A program made the position numbers and the translations under genes. A stretch of DNA of 64,000 nucleotides from Mesostigma viride (taxonomy: Eukaryota; Streptophyta; Mesostigmatophyceae; Mesostigmatales; Mesostigmataceae): the NCBI GenBank assembly GCA_009746045.1, contig RPFO01000065.1:3776372-3840371 (forward strand), in the 5' to 3' direction. Shown one piece after another: positions 22,963-33,760 of this stretch. Below the pieces are notes generated by a model. It searched no databases, was not told the DNA's origin, and was given only the letters and a program-made list of their open reading frames with translations. The number at the start of each line of letters is the position of its first letter. Positions within the stretch are counted from its first letter, which is position 1.

Positions 22963-23000
22963 ATTGAGTTGAGTTGAGTTGAGTTGAGTTGAGTTTATTC
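22963..23000 (-). mobile_element. (CAACT)n tail of a second LINE/SINE family
   Basis: On the minus strand GGAATAAACT precedes five to six CAACT units. The same GGAATAAACTCAACT junction occurs on the + strand at 12491-12513, so it is a family-specific 3' tail. Confidence 0.6.
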
Positions 23001-23284
23001 CCGCACCGGTGAACCGACGTTTAAGATTGGGGTCCGACGCTCACGATCTTAAAGGATCTTACTACTGTGATTCGATTCTACTTAGTTCTACTTCATTTTA
23101 CTACAATTCTTCCACTAGTAGAGGTCAAATCCAGGGTCTCCTAATCTTAAACATGGGAATCTTAAACGTGGGGCTAGTGGGGGTGTACTCATGGCCACTG
23201 GGCGGGGCGGAGGAAAAGGCAGTAATTATTATTGTTGCGGGGCCGTGGGCAAAGAGCTCGCAAAGAGTTATGGTGACTATAATC

Positions 23285-23400
23285 AGTATCAAGGAGACAA
23301 CCAACGCAGGCCAGAAAGAACGGGAGAATCCGGACCATGGTAGCTCGAGCCTGCCCGGTTATCTTGTCCGCGTGTTCATCGAGTCGTTCAGGATGATGAA
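23285..23400 (+). repeat. Dispersed repeat shared with 17877-17990
   Basis: ATCAAGGAGACAACCAACGC through GAGTCGTTCAGGATGATGAA matches the third insert at 17.9 kb with few changes. Short ATCAAGGAGAC starts also occur at 7220 and 11622. Confidence 0.7.
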
Positions 23401-23567
23401 GATGAATGATTATATAATAAGAGTTCTGATCATGATGATAATATTATAAGAGTTCTGATAATACTGAAGAGTTCATAAGAGTTCCCGCCGCTCTCTGCTG
23501 CGGCGGCCGCGGGCCGCGGCGTGGGACTCAACTGAACAACAACAACCAACAATGACAACAACATTCA

Positions 23568-23925
23568 CGCCTGAAGTTTGTGTTTTTCACGCCTTCACTT
23601 GGGTCGACACCCTCGAAACCCTCAAATCCACCAACTTCATACACGAATGACAGTACAATATAGATGCTTTGAACGGCAAGCGCAGCCGGCGCCGTATCGG
23701 GAATAGGTCGGGTAAAAGACCGGACCGGAAGAAATTGGTTCCGGGTTCCGGCCTTCCGGGCGACCGGGCCCAAGCGTGAGTGGCCGGCCAAAATTGGTTC
23801 CGGGCCCAAGCGTGATTGCGTGCCTTACGGCACCTACAGCCGGCATTCACTACGCCCGCCTGCGTTGGGTTCGAGGTTTTTGAGGGGTCAACTACTGCGT
23901 GAACCCAACTTCAGGCGTGAATGAC
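23568..23925. mobile_element. MITE-like element with terminal inverted repeats
   Basis: Left end CATTCACGCCTGAAGTT (about 23571) is the inverse of the right end AACTTCAGGCGTGAATG (about 23907-23923). Related ends ACAGTCATTCACGCCTTAA (776) and TTAAGGCGTGAATGACTGTA (24147) show a dispersed family. It encodes no transposase. An internal direct repeat, AAATTGGTTCCGGG, is present near 23735 and 23790. Confidence 0.6.
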
Positions 23926-24217
23926 TCTACTAAATTATACAAGTAGAATTTGAACTAAATATAATAAAACATAATACTATTCACTGCTTTGAACTTCTAG
24001 AACGCAAAAATCCTATTCGACCCAACTTAAGGCGTGAACACAACTTAAGCCAAGCCAACTAAGGGTTGAGCGCCGCGGCACCGGGGGTCAAACAGTTGGA
24101 TATATCGAACTGTTTCCGGACTACAGTATGGGTTAAGCCAACCCAACTTAAGGCGTGAATGACTGTATTTGGCGCATCCCCCAGGGCCCAGAGGCCGGAG
24201 CAACTTTCACAGTTCAG

Positions 24218-24283
24218 TACAGTTGTTGTTGTTGTTGTTGTTTCCCACGCCGCCCAAGGGCAGCAGAGAAGTGGCCTAACCAG
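24218..24283 (+). mobile_element. (TTG)n tail followed by a conserved GGGCAGCAGAGA end
   Basis: TTGTTGTTGTTGTTGTTG followed by TTTCCCACGCCGCCCAAGGG and CAGCAGAGA. The same arrangement is at 47336-47392, pointing to a shared 3' end of one element family. Confidence 0.5.
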
Positions 24284-25050
24284 CCTGTAGCGGGGGGCCG
24301 GAGCAACTTTCACAGTTCAGTAGCGGGGGGCCAGCTGTACAGATCACCGAGAATTGAGCGTAGGCTTGGATCTTGGATCATGCATGATCATGCATGGATG
24401 TTTGGAAAAGTCTACTGTACGACATACGGACCCATAGCGTGAGTGCGTGACGCAGCCTAGTCACAGCCTAACGTACATATCTTTGTTTCTTGTATGTTTG
24501 TGATGGCATGCTGTTCAGTGCCTTGGCCCTCGGCCATTCAATCTGCTGCCCATGTGCGGCGTGGGCAACAACAACCACAGCCTAACGTAATAAATACTAC
24601 CGTCACTTGTCAAAACAGCCATGGAGATGGCGAGCTGCGCACTGTACAGATGGTAATCCCGGGCTCGGTGTGCCACCACACTTCGTGCAACTTCACGTGG
24701 GCAAAATTACTGGGAGCGTTGAATTGGTACCGTACGTAAAAAAAACTCATGTACATGGAAAATTGGTACCGTAAGTACCAGCCGCGCATTTCTCAGATTC
24801 AGTAAGAGCGTTTTGAATTTCAATAACTTGGCACTTTTGATAGTAAGGCAGGACGGGAAATGCATGAAGACTTCTATGCATCGCTGGACCGCTGACATGA
24901 AAAGCGGGCAATGCACGCTTGAGGCGGTTCATCTAATTTAATGGCCCGGGCTGCATGGAATCAATTGCGGACGAGCCGGCTGGATTGGTCGGTATCTACA
25001 CTTCCAGTAACGTTTGGACTTGCTCGGCAACCTGCGATGCCTAGCATTCT

Positions 25051-28000
25051 ATGAAATGCGGTACGGTTAGCCATCAGTGCCGAGAAATGGCGCTGCTATG
25101 GCTTCTCTTCCTCCTGTCTGGCGTGTCGTTTTGCACAGCCGACAATCATCAAGAGGAGGTGGACTTGCTGCAGCGGCTTCTCCTTGTCCAACAGTTGAAG
25201 ATAAAGGCCGCGGATATCCTGCGTCAGCACGGTGTCGACCCGTCGGCTATTGAGGCAGCCATGAGCGATGCCAATCGCTCTCCCGCACATGACCCTGGCA
25301 GAGACGGAGGCGGCCTGTCTTCTCCAAGGCCCGCCCGCGCTGTCGCTTACCCTGCCAACGATGAAAAATCCCATCCCTTTGAACTGGTCGAGGCAGAGGA
25401 TGCGTCTCACCCCCCACCTCAAGCTCTACTAGGAAGTGCAGGGGCCGCCACAAGCGCCTTCGAGAAGGCAGAAACCGCGGCTCCCGCCACCACCGGCCAC
25501 GAGCTGTTACTGCAAACGGCCCGGAAGGCGGTGATTGATGCCAGGGGCTTTGGGGCCGCGCCGGCGCTGAAAGGGCGACGGGGCAAGCGGGGGCGGCGCA
25601 GCGACCGGGCTGCGGCGCTGCCAAGCGTTGCGTCCAGGCACAAGGACAAGATGAAGGCGGCAGACACATTGGCGCTGGAAGACACAGTCCCCAACCACGT
25701 CTCCCTCCTAGCCCCATCCCCCTTTACCGAAGCCCACTCTTCTACTGGCGCCGACCAGCCGGCGCCCATCATAAACCCAGCTCACGTCCAGTCCCCCTGG
25801 TGGATCGGGCACCACGGGCCGCCAGCTGGCACACCTGCGCACGCACCTGCTCCCGTGCCAGCCGGGTATGGCAAGGGGTCGGCCCCGCAGGGCCCCGCTC
25901 AGGTCTCCCACTCGCAGTCGGACGTGCAGATGCTGACGCAGCTGCTGCGTGCGGCCCTGGCGCATATTGAGGGGGGTCCCGTGCCATCAGGGGATGCCAG
26001 TACCGCTCCCCATGCGGGCGTGCTGCCTGGCGCTGGCGCGGTGCGGGAACCTTTGGAAGATGAGGTCAGCAAGCTCTCCCCGGCGACACGGGCGCGCCAT
26101 CCGGGCGGGGAAGCATCGTCGACTCGCTTGGTCGCGTCCGAGAAGTGCAGGCTGTTTGTGCCGACCGACGCCACCCCCCCGCACGCGGGCCCGCCGTTCC
26201 CCTCCCAGGTGGGTGTGCCCCAGACGTGCCGGCTGGTGACCACGTGCGGGCAGGATGCCTACCAGCCGCTACACCTGGCGCCCGTCACCACCACGCCCCG
26301 GCAATGGCACGACGTGCGCGGGCGCCGGCTCATGGGGCGTGAGGGGGATGCCGTCGGGGAGGACAGGCATGGTGGCGGACGCCAGACGTATTGGGGTCAG
26401 GGAGGGGAGGATATTTATAGCAGCGGGGGTCTCCCAGAGCATCATGACAGGGCCAATGAGTCTGACGGTATCGTCCGCGGATTTGACGTGGGTGACACGT
26501 TTGGCCGCGTTGGGGAGTATGACAGTAGCGGCGGGATGGGTCGTGTGGGGGATGTCGACCTCCCCAGGCGGCAACAGTGGCGGCGGCGGCGGCGGCGGCG
26601 GCGCCTGCTTGGCAGCCCAGACGTTTCGTCTTCGCGTGGCCAGGCCCTGCCCGTCTTTCAGCCGCCCGATTCGCCCGACAAGCCGAATCATGCCAAGCTG
26701 GTGGCACGGCTTTTGGAGCTCTTGCGTCCCGTACCGGCCACGTCGTGCGTGGTCCACGGCGTGGCGTGCGGTAGCAAGGGGGCGCGGCTGGGTTTGGCGC
26801 ATCTGAGCGGCGACGGCGCACTGGGCAGCTGCGCAGTGGTGGGCAGCAGCCGGTCGCTGCTGCGGCGGACGTATGGGCAGGAGATCGACGCGCACGACAC
26901 GGTGGTGAGGGTGAGTGGTGGACAGGGTGGTGAGGGTTGGTGGTTATGGTGAGTGGTGGGCCGTGAGGCACTGTTGACAGTGAGATATGGTGGACCGTGA
27001 TGTGAGTCATCATCACAGCCCTGGCCTCGTGCTCCTACCCGTGGCTCCTTTCTTTTTTGGGTTGCAATTACCGGTCGTGCTTTTTTTCCTGCTTATGCTC
27101 TTGCTTTCACTCCAGCTACGGACTTCTGGGATGTATCGAGGGAGTAGTGCCCATATATGAAATAGTTTGGTACGATACCGGATTCGAACACAGGGCCTCT
27201 TGCGTGATTTCGCGGCTATAGGGGTCTCCTGATCCGAAGGCATCCCAAGCGATAGCCCAACTGTGAAAAAGCTCTTTACCGGAGAGCGGCGCAAGTGTGT
27301 TCGAAATTCTCTAATATGAACAAGTGGATCGAATCTAACTGCTAGCCCCACGGGGGCGAACGTGAGTAGGATTATTAGTCATAGGGTCACGCCGGCGGAA
27401 GCCAGCCAAAGGTGTTCATTATGCCCCCCCCCCCCACACACACACACAACCCGCGCCTTGCCTCAACCTCCCACACCCTATCGCGCCACCTTCATGCCAC
27501 GGTCCCCTTGCCATCCATCGCCGTGCACGGCCTTCCCCGTTCCTTTTCCCGCGCACGCTCTTCCCTCATCCTTCGCACTCCATTGTGCTGGCTAAGCATG
27601 GGTGTGAAACACACACCCGTGCTCGAGCAGCCCTGTGGTGTGCACAGGAATGGACCTGATACCTACGGGCGTGTTTTTTTCGGAGGCGGCGTTCCTGCCA
27701 GCTCCACCCTCCACGCGCAAACAGCTGGTCCCCCCCCTTCTGATCATTGGGCTCTTTTCCTTGCTACATGCTCTTAGCGCTGCTAGTGTTGCTTGCGAGC
27801 CCTCGTCCTCTCTGCGAGTGCTGCCAACTCCGATCCCTGACCATGCCACACACGCCACACACCCTCCACGCAAACGCCACACAAACGCCACACCGCAATG
27901 CGCGCAGGTAGGCATCCCCGCCTCCTCGGACGATTTCGATAGCTTCACGGGCACCAAGACGGCTGCGGTGATGCTGACGCACCTGGACGAGAACGAGACC

Positions 28001-28636
28001 CCGAGTGCCAGCAGCGCCGCTGACCGATCCCGCCACAACAACGGCCTGTTTGCGACCATGTCCGCCCACCGCAGCCGGTCCGCCGCTCCGGCTCTGATGA
28101 CGCGTGACGGTGTGCAGGAGGACCCCTCCGCCCACGCGCACGTGCACCGGCCCGCCTTCTTCCTCTACGCTTCGTCCCAAAAGGAGCGCCGCCCGCTGGG
28201 CATGATGCAGGACCTCGGGCGGGCTGTCCCCTTTGCGTCCCTGGAGAGTCTATCGGTCGCAGGGCAGCGGGTGGCTGCCGCTGTGTTTGCCCGCCTGCTC
28301 GAATTCTCGGCGCCCAAGGTCAAGCCCGGCAAGCTCGTGCCCAGCGAGACGTTCCAGCTGGTCATTGCACTGCTGCACTCACAGCTGTGCAACCGGGTCG
28401 ACCTCTACGGGTTTGCGCGTGTGCCCATGGGCGGGCACTACTGGGACGGGCCCTTCTTGGTCGAGGACGTGGCCGCGTTCGACCAGGGGGCGGGCGGCGG
28501 CAGCGGGGCGGGGGCAAAGGGCAAGGACGGCGTGGGTGCGGAGTATGTGGCGGAGCATGTATTTACGGGCGCGCTGGAATACTTTGTGTACGAGCTGGCG
28601 ATGGCAAACGGATTGCTGTGCCTGCACGACTTTTGA
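25051..28636 (+). CDS. Sialyltransferase-like glycosyltransferase (GT29), two exons
   Basis: Golgi-type sialyltransferase family protein of 862 residues. Exons 25051-26910 and 27908-28636, both junction sides phase 0. N-terminus: short tail, then hydrophobic MALLWLLFLLSGVSFCTA, a signal-anchor (type II membrane protein); translation could also start at 25087. About residues 35-560 are Pro/Ala/Gly-rich and low-complexity, a much longer stem than usual. The catalytic part begins near residue 590 with the sialylmotif L core CAVVGSSRSLLRR and YGQEIDAHDTVVR, which splices into VGIPASSDDFDSFTGTKTAA, the second half of the same motif. Motif S is FQLVIALLHSQLCNRVDLYG; HYWD and a distal His/Glu (HVFTGALEY) follow, but the VS spacing differs from the animal pattern. 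Algae and plants have GT29-like proteins whose acceptors are mostly unknown, so true sialyl transfer is not claimed. Confidence 0.85.
26911..27907 (+). other. Intron of the GT29 gene
   Basis: Donor AGG|GTGAGTGG (26911) and acceptor GCGCAG|GTAGGC (27907). Within it, the minus strand near 27175-27195 has GTGTTCGAATCCGG, a B-box-like sequence, but the flanking bases do not form a good tRNA T-stem. CCCCCCCCCCACACACACAC lies at 27424-27447. Confidence 0.7.
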
Positions 28637-28639
28637 GCC

Positions 28640-29625
28640 GTGGTCCCAGTGCCCGCACGGATTTGAGGCATGAGCTGTGGAATGGGCAGCTGGGCCTGCA
28701 CGACTGCTGAGCCATGAGCTATGCTTCTGCCTGCATGGTTCTGAACCATGAGCCGCATATTACCCATTCTTGTGGACTTCACGTCGCCAGCGGCGGACGA
28801 GGATTCCGGCCAGGGTATGCGGGGGGGGGGGGGGGGGGGGAGATGCAGAGCTAGTTCTGGGCAATGGGGACTCGCATGGCGGGGGAGCGGCCTATGCACA
28901 TCCTCAGTGGCTGCCCTGCGAATCGGTAGGTTGCATTTATGAGGTTAGAAGGGGAGGGGCGGGAGAACTTAGGTTGTTGCCACTTTCCTCGCAGCACGCA
29001 GGCTCGTGCCTTGCATGCAACGTGCGCATCTGGGGCGACTGGGCCCCCTCTGCACGCCGCAGGTGTCTCCTGCGGTGCCATACCCTGACCCCCTCGGGTC
29101 GGTTCTGTGGGCCGCTGAGACTCAGCCACATGTTCACGGTCCAACCCCCTTGCTCGTGAGGACGGTGTCCGCTGGGCACTTCGCCGTTGGGCAACTTCAT
29201 GGCTTGTCCGCCGGGCAACTTCACGGCTCTGACCGTGGCTGCGTTGAAATGGTGCCACGGGTCCATGCACCCACACATGTGTGGCAGCGCACAATGCACG
29301 CTAAGTCCTGTGTCCTTCACACAGTGAGCGTCGCGGTTGGCTCTGTTGGTATGGCCCCCCATGGTGACCGTGCACCCCAGGGCCGCCAGGTGTGCAGTAC
29401 GCATTCACTTTGTTGTCTTGACATGAGATGGCCCCGCGCTACAGGAGCCAGGGCCATAGAACTGGTGCCTTGCCAGCTGTACAATAGTTGAGAAACAGGC
29501 CTGGCATGGGTGAGGTAGCCACAGGGCACCCTTGATTTCAAGATCGGTTCTGGTCTAGACCTGCTTTTCTTAGCTATTAGATGGCAAGGGCGTGGGGTGC
29601 ACAGGTGCGGCTTCCTGCACCTGCT
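28640..29625. other. Region downstream of the GT29 gene, no gene recognised
   Basis: Starts with three degenerate tandem repeats of a TGAGC(C/A)TGAGCT type (28634-28755). A G-run lies at 28819-28840. Open frames on both strands lack recognisable motifs. Confidence 0.5.
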
Positions 29626-29633
29626 GATTAATT

Positions 29634-29860
29634 AATAAATCAATTACCACGTAGAGTGCGTCACGTGGGTACCAATAAAGGAAACTTCAACCCCTATACA
29701 CAATAGAGCTCCTTCTAGAAAGAGGGAGGGCGCCCTAGCTTCTCTCACTGCCCTAAGTGGGCAGGCCACAGAGCGCTCTCTCCGCATCATGGTGCGGGTG
29801 CAACCATGTGGCCATGGGTGCAACAAAGCTTTTGCATGCGTAGCAATGAGCCACGAGGTA
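29634..29860 (-). repeat. Dispersed GGGCGCCCTAGCTTCTCTCA family, copy 1
   Basis: Shares the landmarks CACGTGGGTACCAATAAAGG, GAGGGCGCCCTAGCTTCTCT, and GGGCAGGCCACAGAGCGCTC with the copies at 29.9, 33.6, 35.6 and 55.7 kb. Bounded on the left by an AATTAATTAAT tract. No coding content. Confidence 0.75.
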
Positions 29861-29889
29861 GCCATTAATCGCACTCGTTAAGGATGTCC

Positions 29890-30370
29890 AATTAATAAGC
29901 ACGTGACTGCGTCACGTGGGTGCCAATACAGAGTAAAGGAACCTTCAACCCTGTATACACAGCGAGAAGGAGGGAGGGCGCCCTAGCTTCTCTCACTGCC
30001 GCAAGTGGGCAGGCCACAGAGCGCTCTCTCCACAGCCGGCATGGTGCCGGGGCGCAACACTGTGGGTGCAATACAACCAGTGCAATACCACATGTAGGCT
30101 GACGCATAGTAAGTAAGTAAGTAAGTAAGTAAGTACTTGCGTGTCATGCGCAAAGGCATGCCACGGAGTACTATGCTAATCTCATTAGAAAAATAATTAC
30201 ACAAAAGTTTAAACAAATATCGTCTGCATCATCCCCCAACCGTTAAGCACTAGATGGGGATGTAATCCTCATCCTGACGCATAGCTTATGCTACAAAGGT
30301 GATGTGGGCTCAAGACATCGGCTAAGGCGCAAGCTGATGGCCACGAGGTGCCAGAGCTACTTGAAGGTTA
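29890..30370. repeat. Dispersed GGGCGCCCTAGCTTCTCTCA family, copy 2, split by a SINE-like insert
   Basis: Runs from AATTAATAAGCACGTGACTG to TGTAGGCTGACGCATAG (30103), is interrupted, and resumes at CTGACGCATAGCTTATGCTA (30275) through GATGGCCACGAGGTGCCAGA. Reverse copies at 33440-33760 and 55560-55900 have the two parts joined without the insert. Confidence 0.8.
30104..30274 (-). mobile_element. SINE-like element with (TTAC)n tail, 5'-truncated copy
   Basis: On the minus strand it starts GATGAGGATTACATCCCCAT, ends in seven TTAC units, and is flanked by the 11-bp duplication CTGACGCATAG. It lacks the first ~30 bases of the copy at 17342-17523, as expected of 5'-truncated target-primed insertion. 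Confidence 0.8.
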
Positions 30371-30399
30371 GTTAACGCGCGCTGTGCACTTAAATTAAA

Positions 30400-30975
30400 T
30401 CAAATTAAATTATAACATGCCTCCGTTGGGAGATCATGTAGCACATATTCCATGATGGATGGGGTGGAGGAAGCCGCGTAATCGAACTATCCTAACTCTA
30501 AGCTATCTAGTCTAGAAAATCCTAACTACACTACTCATCGAAACGCCGCCTCCGCTTGGGGGGAGGGGGCTTGCCCACAGGGTCGGGCGTGTGCGCCTTG
30601 ACAATCCTCTTCCACCGCGTCTTGTCCTGCATGGCAGTCCAAAGACGGGAGAGAGAGTACGTGGATGCGGTGCTCAAACTGGGCTGGGACCACTAGGTCG
30701 TCCAGCAACATCTGGGTGTAGTTCGTGACAGGTTTCCCTACCCTTTTGGGAATGCCCTCGGGGCCAGGCCAGGTCAGAATGTGGCGCCCTGGCTGGCCAA
30801 GCCGCTGGGGGCTGGCCAGACCAAGGGCGGTGTCGACCTGGCTGGTGCGAGCAAGGTGTTCTACAAATGCTATCCTACGCTGCCTAATCTCGACCGAAAT
30901 ACGAGGCATGCCATGATACAAAGACTCTGATGACGGACGCTCGGAAAACCCTACGTTAAGGACCTGTCGGAGCAT
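30400..30975 (-). pseudogene. LINE reverse-transcriptase C-terminal fragment and 3' UTR
   Basis: The minus-strand frame 30975-30535 contains MPRISVEIRQRRIAFVEHLA and RVGKPVTNYTQMLLDDL, the conserved end of non-LTR retrotransposon polyproteins (I-x-x-R-R-x-x-F-x-x-H, then R-x-G-x-P-x-T-x-Y). The true C-terminus (MQDKTRWKRIVKAHTPDPVG, then KRRRRFDE-stop at about 30540) lies in another frame, so the copy is frameshifted. The polymerase core is missing. The 3' UTR has CTCCGTTGGGAG (reverse, 30421) and an (AATTT)n tail (30392-30410). Confidence 0.8.
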
Positions 30976-31019
30976 CCTGTAAACCGTGCCGTCTAGCCTA
31001 GCTGCCAGTTTGGGTGGCG

Positions 31020-31440
31020 CTGTGCACTGGGCGCTAATATCATTTCAAGTGCCGTAATGCCTAAGCTATCCCATAATCGATTGTCGCCCCCATCTAGACA
31101 TTGAACTAGCTTGAGTGCTTAGATATCCCGGGGGAGCCCGGGGGGGCTTCCACAGTTTCTTGTTGACATAAAGTCCCCGCCCCGCGGCCGGCAGTACACT
31201 AATTGGGGCGGCTTCTCGGGGTTGGTCTTGTGGCGGATGTAGTCGGGCTACTGATCGCGGCGTTGCTGCTGCTGGGCTGCATGGCGTCAGATCGTCGTCA
31301 AGCGACCTGGAGGTGTTCCCCAGCTTCTTGCGGCGAGAGTGGAACCGAACTCGGGCTGTGATGTCGCTGAAGGTGAGTGAGGACCACTGTACGTGGAGGG
31401 GGCCCAGCCTTGTCCCGTGGATGGGGCAGTGCCACCATAC
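31020..31440 (-). pseudogene. ORF1 C-terminal fragment, left arm of an inverted pair
   Basis: Minus-strand frame: CPIHGTRLGPLHVQWSSLTF, RVRFHSRRKKLGNTSRSLDD, then RGLYVNKKLWKP after a frameshift. It is about 90% identical by eye to the right arm at 33000-33440. The pattern VRF-S-R-LGNT-S-DDL and L-Y-V-N-K-K-L matches the C-terminal part of L1-like ORF1 proteins. Confidence 0.72.
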
Positions 31441-31671
31441 CTAGTCGTGAACGTGCACCGCTATAGTTAACACACGGTTGTACACACCCAGCGATAGTCT
31501 TAGCTTAGCCCGTGTCCAGCCATGCTACATCCTGGCTATCATGATCAGATTACTTGCCCACGCTCCTTGTTATGATATGCTCGTGAACATGGGTCTTATT
31601 GCACCCACAGAACTTGCCGGATCGCCTATCGTGTCCGATTGCAGCTGTGTCATGCATGCCTCGATCTGGCA

Positions 31672-31792
31672 TGAAGGAGAAAGGGGGTCTCTGCCCTTTC
31701 TTCCTGTTGTGCACATACAGGGATTAAAAGCACTTCGGTGCTCCGTGACTCCCCAACGGGAGCACGAGTTTAATTAATAATTAATTAATGGG
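31672..31792 (+). mobile_element. LINE 3' end copy with (TTAA)n-type tail
   Basis: Almost identical to the copy in the TLC intron (8527-8647): same start GCATGAAGGAGAAAGGGGGT, same CTTCGGTGCTCCGTGACTCC, tail TTTAATTAATAATTAATTAA. No clear target-site duplication seen. Confidence 0.75.
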
Positions 31793-31844
31793 GCGGGCGG
31801 TAGGCGCCCTGCAGTGTCGCACCTGGCAGCTCCATGCACGCTAA

Positions 31845-33440
31845 GAGTAGCCATGGCTGACGGCAGAGCTAATAGATTTCACATTTGGGCACCAAATTCG
31901 GCCGTGATTATCACATACGCTTTGTCTTAATTCTAAGACGCACACACTGATATATTTTCCCGAAGCTAAATATTACACAATATTATGACGAGCATTTAAT
32001 TTGCATCTTGGAAATCTTTACGCTCACGAAGGAACAATGTGACGATGTTTTCAAGTTCGATCCTGGCCCGCCATGACGAATTAACTTTTTCTGCCTACTG
32101 CTGGCGACAAGGTCACCAAGCCCAACTGAGAATGGCTGCTTCAAGAACCGGAGGCGTACTTGAAAGTTGAAGGCAGTCATCATGTGCAGCTTAGACCTGC
32201 GCTGCGACGCCCAGGAATTCACGTCCAGATTGGCTATGCTGGCCTCAGGAGCAGTCCAGCATGAGCGCAGATCGCGGGCAGCCACAGCAGCTGCAGCATC
32301 CTCGCATGCAGAGCGGCACCTCGATCCCCCTGCACGGACTCCATCCGAGCTGCAGTAGCAGAGCAGCTGGCGCCGATGGCTGAGCAGCTCGCCGCCCTGA
32401 ACGCGCCTGACGGCCCAAGTCAACACTCTCTCGGCCAACTAGGTCAACAACGTACCTAATTGAAGCCAGAGTCGCACTTAAAGCTCCAGCCTCAGTTTAC
32501 TACGCAACTAGAGCACATTGCCACCAAAGTAATTCCGAGGCCACAGCCACTGTGACCACCCGCCTCAATTAATTAACCAGGTGGAAGGCCGAGTCGGCCA
32601 AGGCACCGTGAAACTTGAGGCAGTTGCTATCAAGGTAGACGCCCTGGCCACGCAGGTCCCCGGGATCGCCGAGCGAACGGCCACCAGCGCCGCCCAACCT
32701 GCTGGTAGGGCTAGCTAGCGATGACCCCTCGACTCGCGCCTCCTGGGCTGACCTGCTCAAGAGCCAGGACATATCAACCTCTACCACCACCGCTGGCCAT
32801 CACCACCAAGCTCCAGGAGCTGGAAGACACGCGTCGCGAGGCCGCTGACCCCGACCGTCGCCACGGCCGGGTCATCCTCAGGCGCTTCGACATGTATAGC
32901 CGGAGGATCGACCCCAGAAGTCTCTTCTCGACGAGCTGAAGAAACAACTCGTTGTTGGCGTGCATGGAGCTGCCAGGTGTGACACTGCAGCGCGCCTACC
33001 GCGCCAGTGCCCCATCCACGGGACAAGGCTGGGCCCCCTCCACGTACAGTGGTCCTCACTCACCTTCAGCGACATCACAGCGCCCGAGACTGTTCGGTAA
33101 TTCCTCTCTCGCCGCAAGAAGCTGGGGAACACCTCGATCCAGGTCGCTTGCATGACGACCATCTGACGCCATGCAGCCCAGCAGCAGCAACGCCGCGATC
33201 AGTAGCCCGACTATGTACATCCGCCACAAGACCAACCCCGAGAAGCCTCAATTAGTGTACTGCCGGCCGCGGGGCGGGGACCTTTATGTCAACAAGAAAC
33301 TGTGGAAGCCCCGGCCCGGGCTCCCCCGGGATATAGCACTCAAGCTAGTTCAATGACAGTCTAGATGGGGGCCACAATCGATTATGGGATAGCTTAGGCA
33401 TTACAGCACTTGAAATGATATTATAGCGCCCAGCGTTATA
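31845..33440 (+). pseudogene. Non-LTR retrotransposon 5' segment and ORF1 remnant (copy C)
   Basis: Begins with ATGGCTGACGGCAGAGCTAA and ACGCACACACTGATATATTT, then TATTATGACGAGCA (31981). ORF1-like sequence follows with several frame breaks: QLEELEDTRR region (32810), SLTFSDIT (33055), LGNTS (33125), HKTNPEKPQLVYCRPRGGDL then YVNKKLWKPRPGLPRD ending at 33356. Its segment 31955-32000 is an unoccupied version of the site hit three times at 17.3-18.2 kb. Confidence 0.65.
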
Positions 33441-33760
33441 GTACCTTCAAGTAGCTCTGGCACCTCGTGGCCATCAGCTTGCGCCTTAGCCGACGTCTCA
33501 GTGAGCCCACATCACCTTTGTAGCATAAGCTATGCGTCAGCCTACCTGCCAGTGTGGTATATTGCACTGGTTGTATTGCACCCACAGTGTTGCGCCCCGG
33601 CACCATGCTGTGGAGAGAGCGCTCTGTGGCCTGCCCACTTGCGGCAGTTCGAGAGAAGCTAGGGCACCCTCCCTCCTCGCTGTGTATATTGGGTTGAAGG
33701 TTCCTTTATTCTGTATTGGCACCCACCACGTGACGCAGTCACGCGCTTATTCATTAATGA
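33440..33760 (-). repeat. Dispersed GGGCGCCCTAGCTTCTCTCA family, copy 3 (reverse)
   Basis: Contains TACCTTCAAGTAGCTCTGGC, CATAAGCTATGCGTCAGCCT, GAGAGAGCGCTCTGTGGCCT in one piece, without the SINE-like insert that splits copy 2. It directly abuts retroelement copies on both sides. Confidence 0.8.

Noticed and set aside
27165-27262. Minus-strand tRNA-like GTGTTCGAATCCGG in the GT29 intron
   Set aside because: The T-stem mismatches (CTGTG against CCGGT) and no acceptor stem pairs; at most a decayed tRNA-derived sequence.
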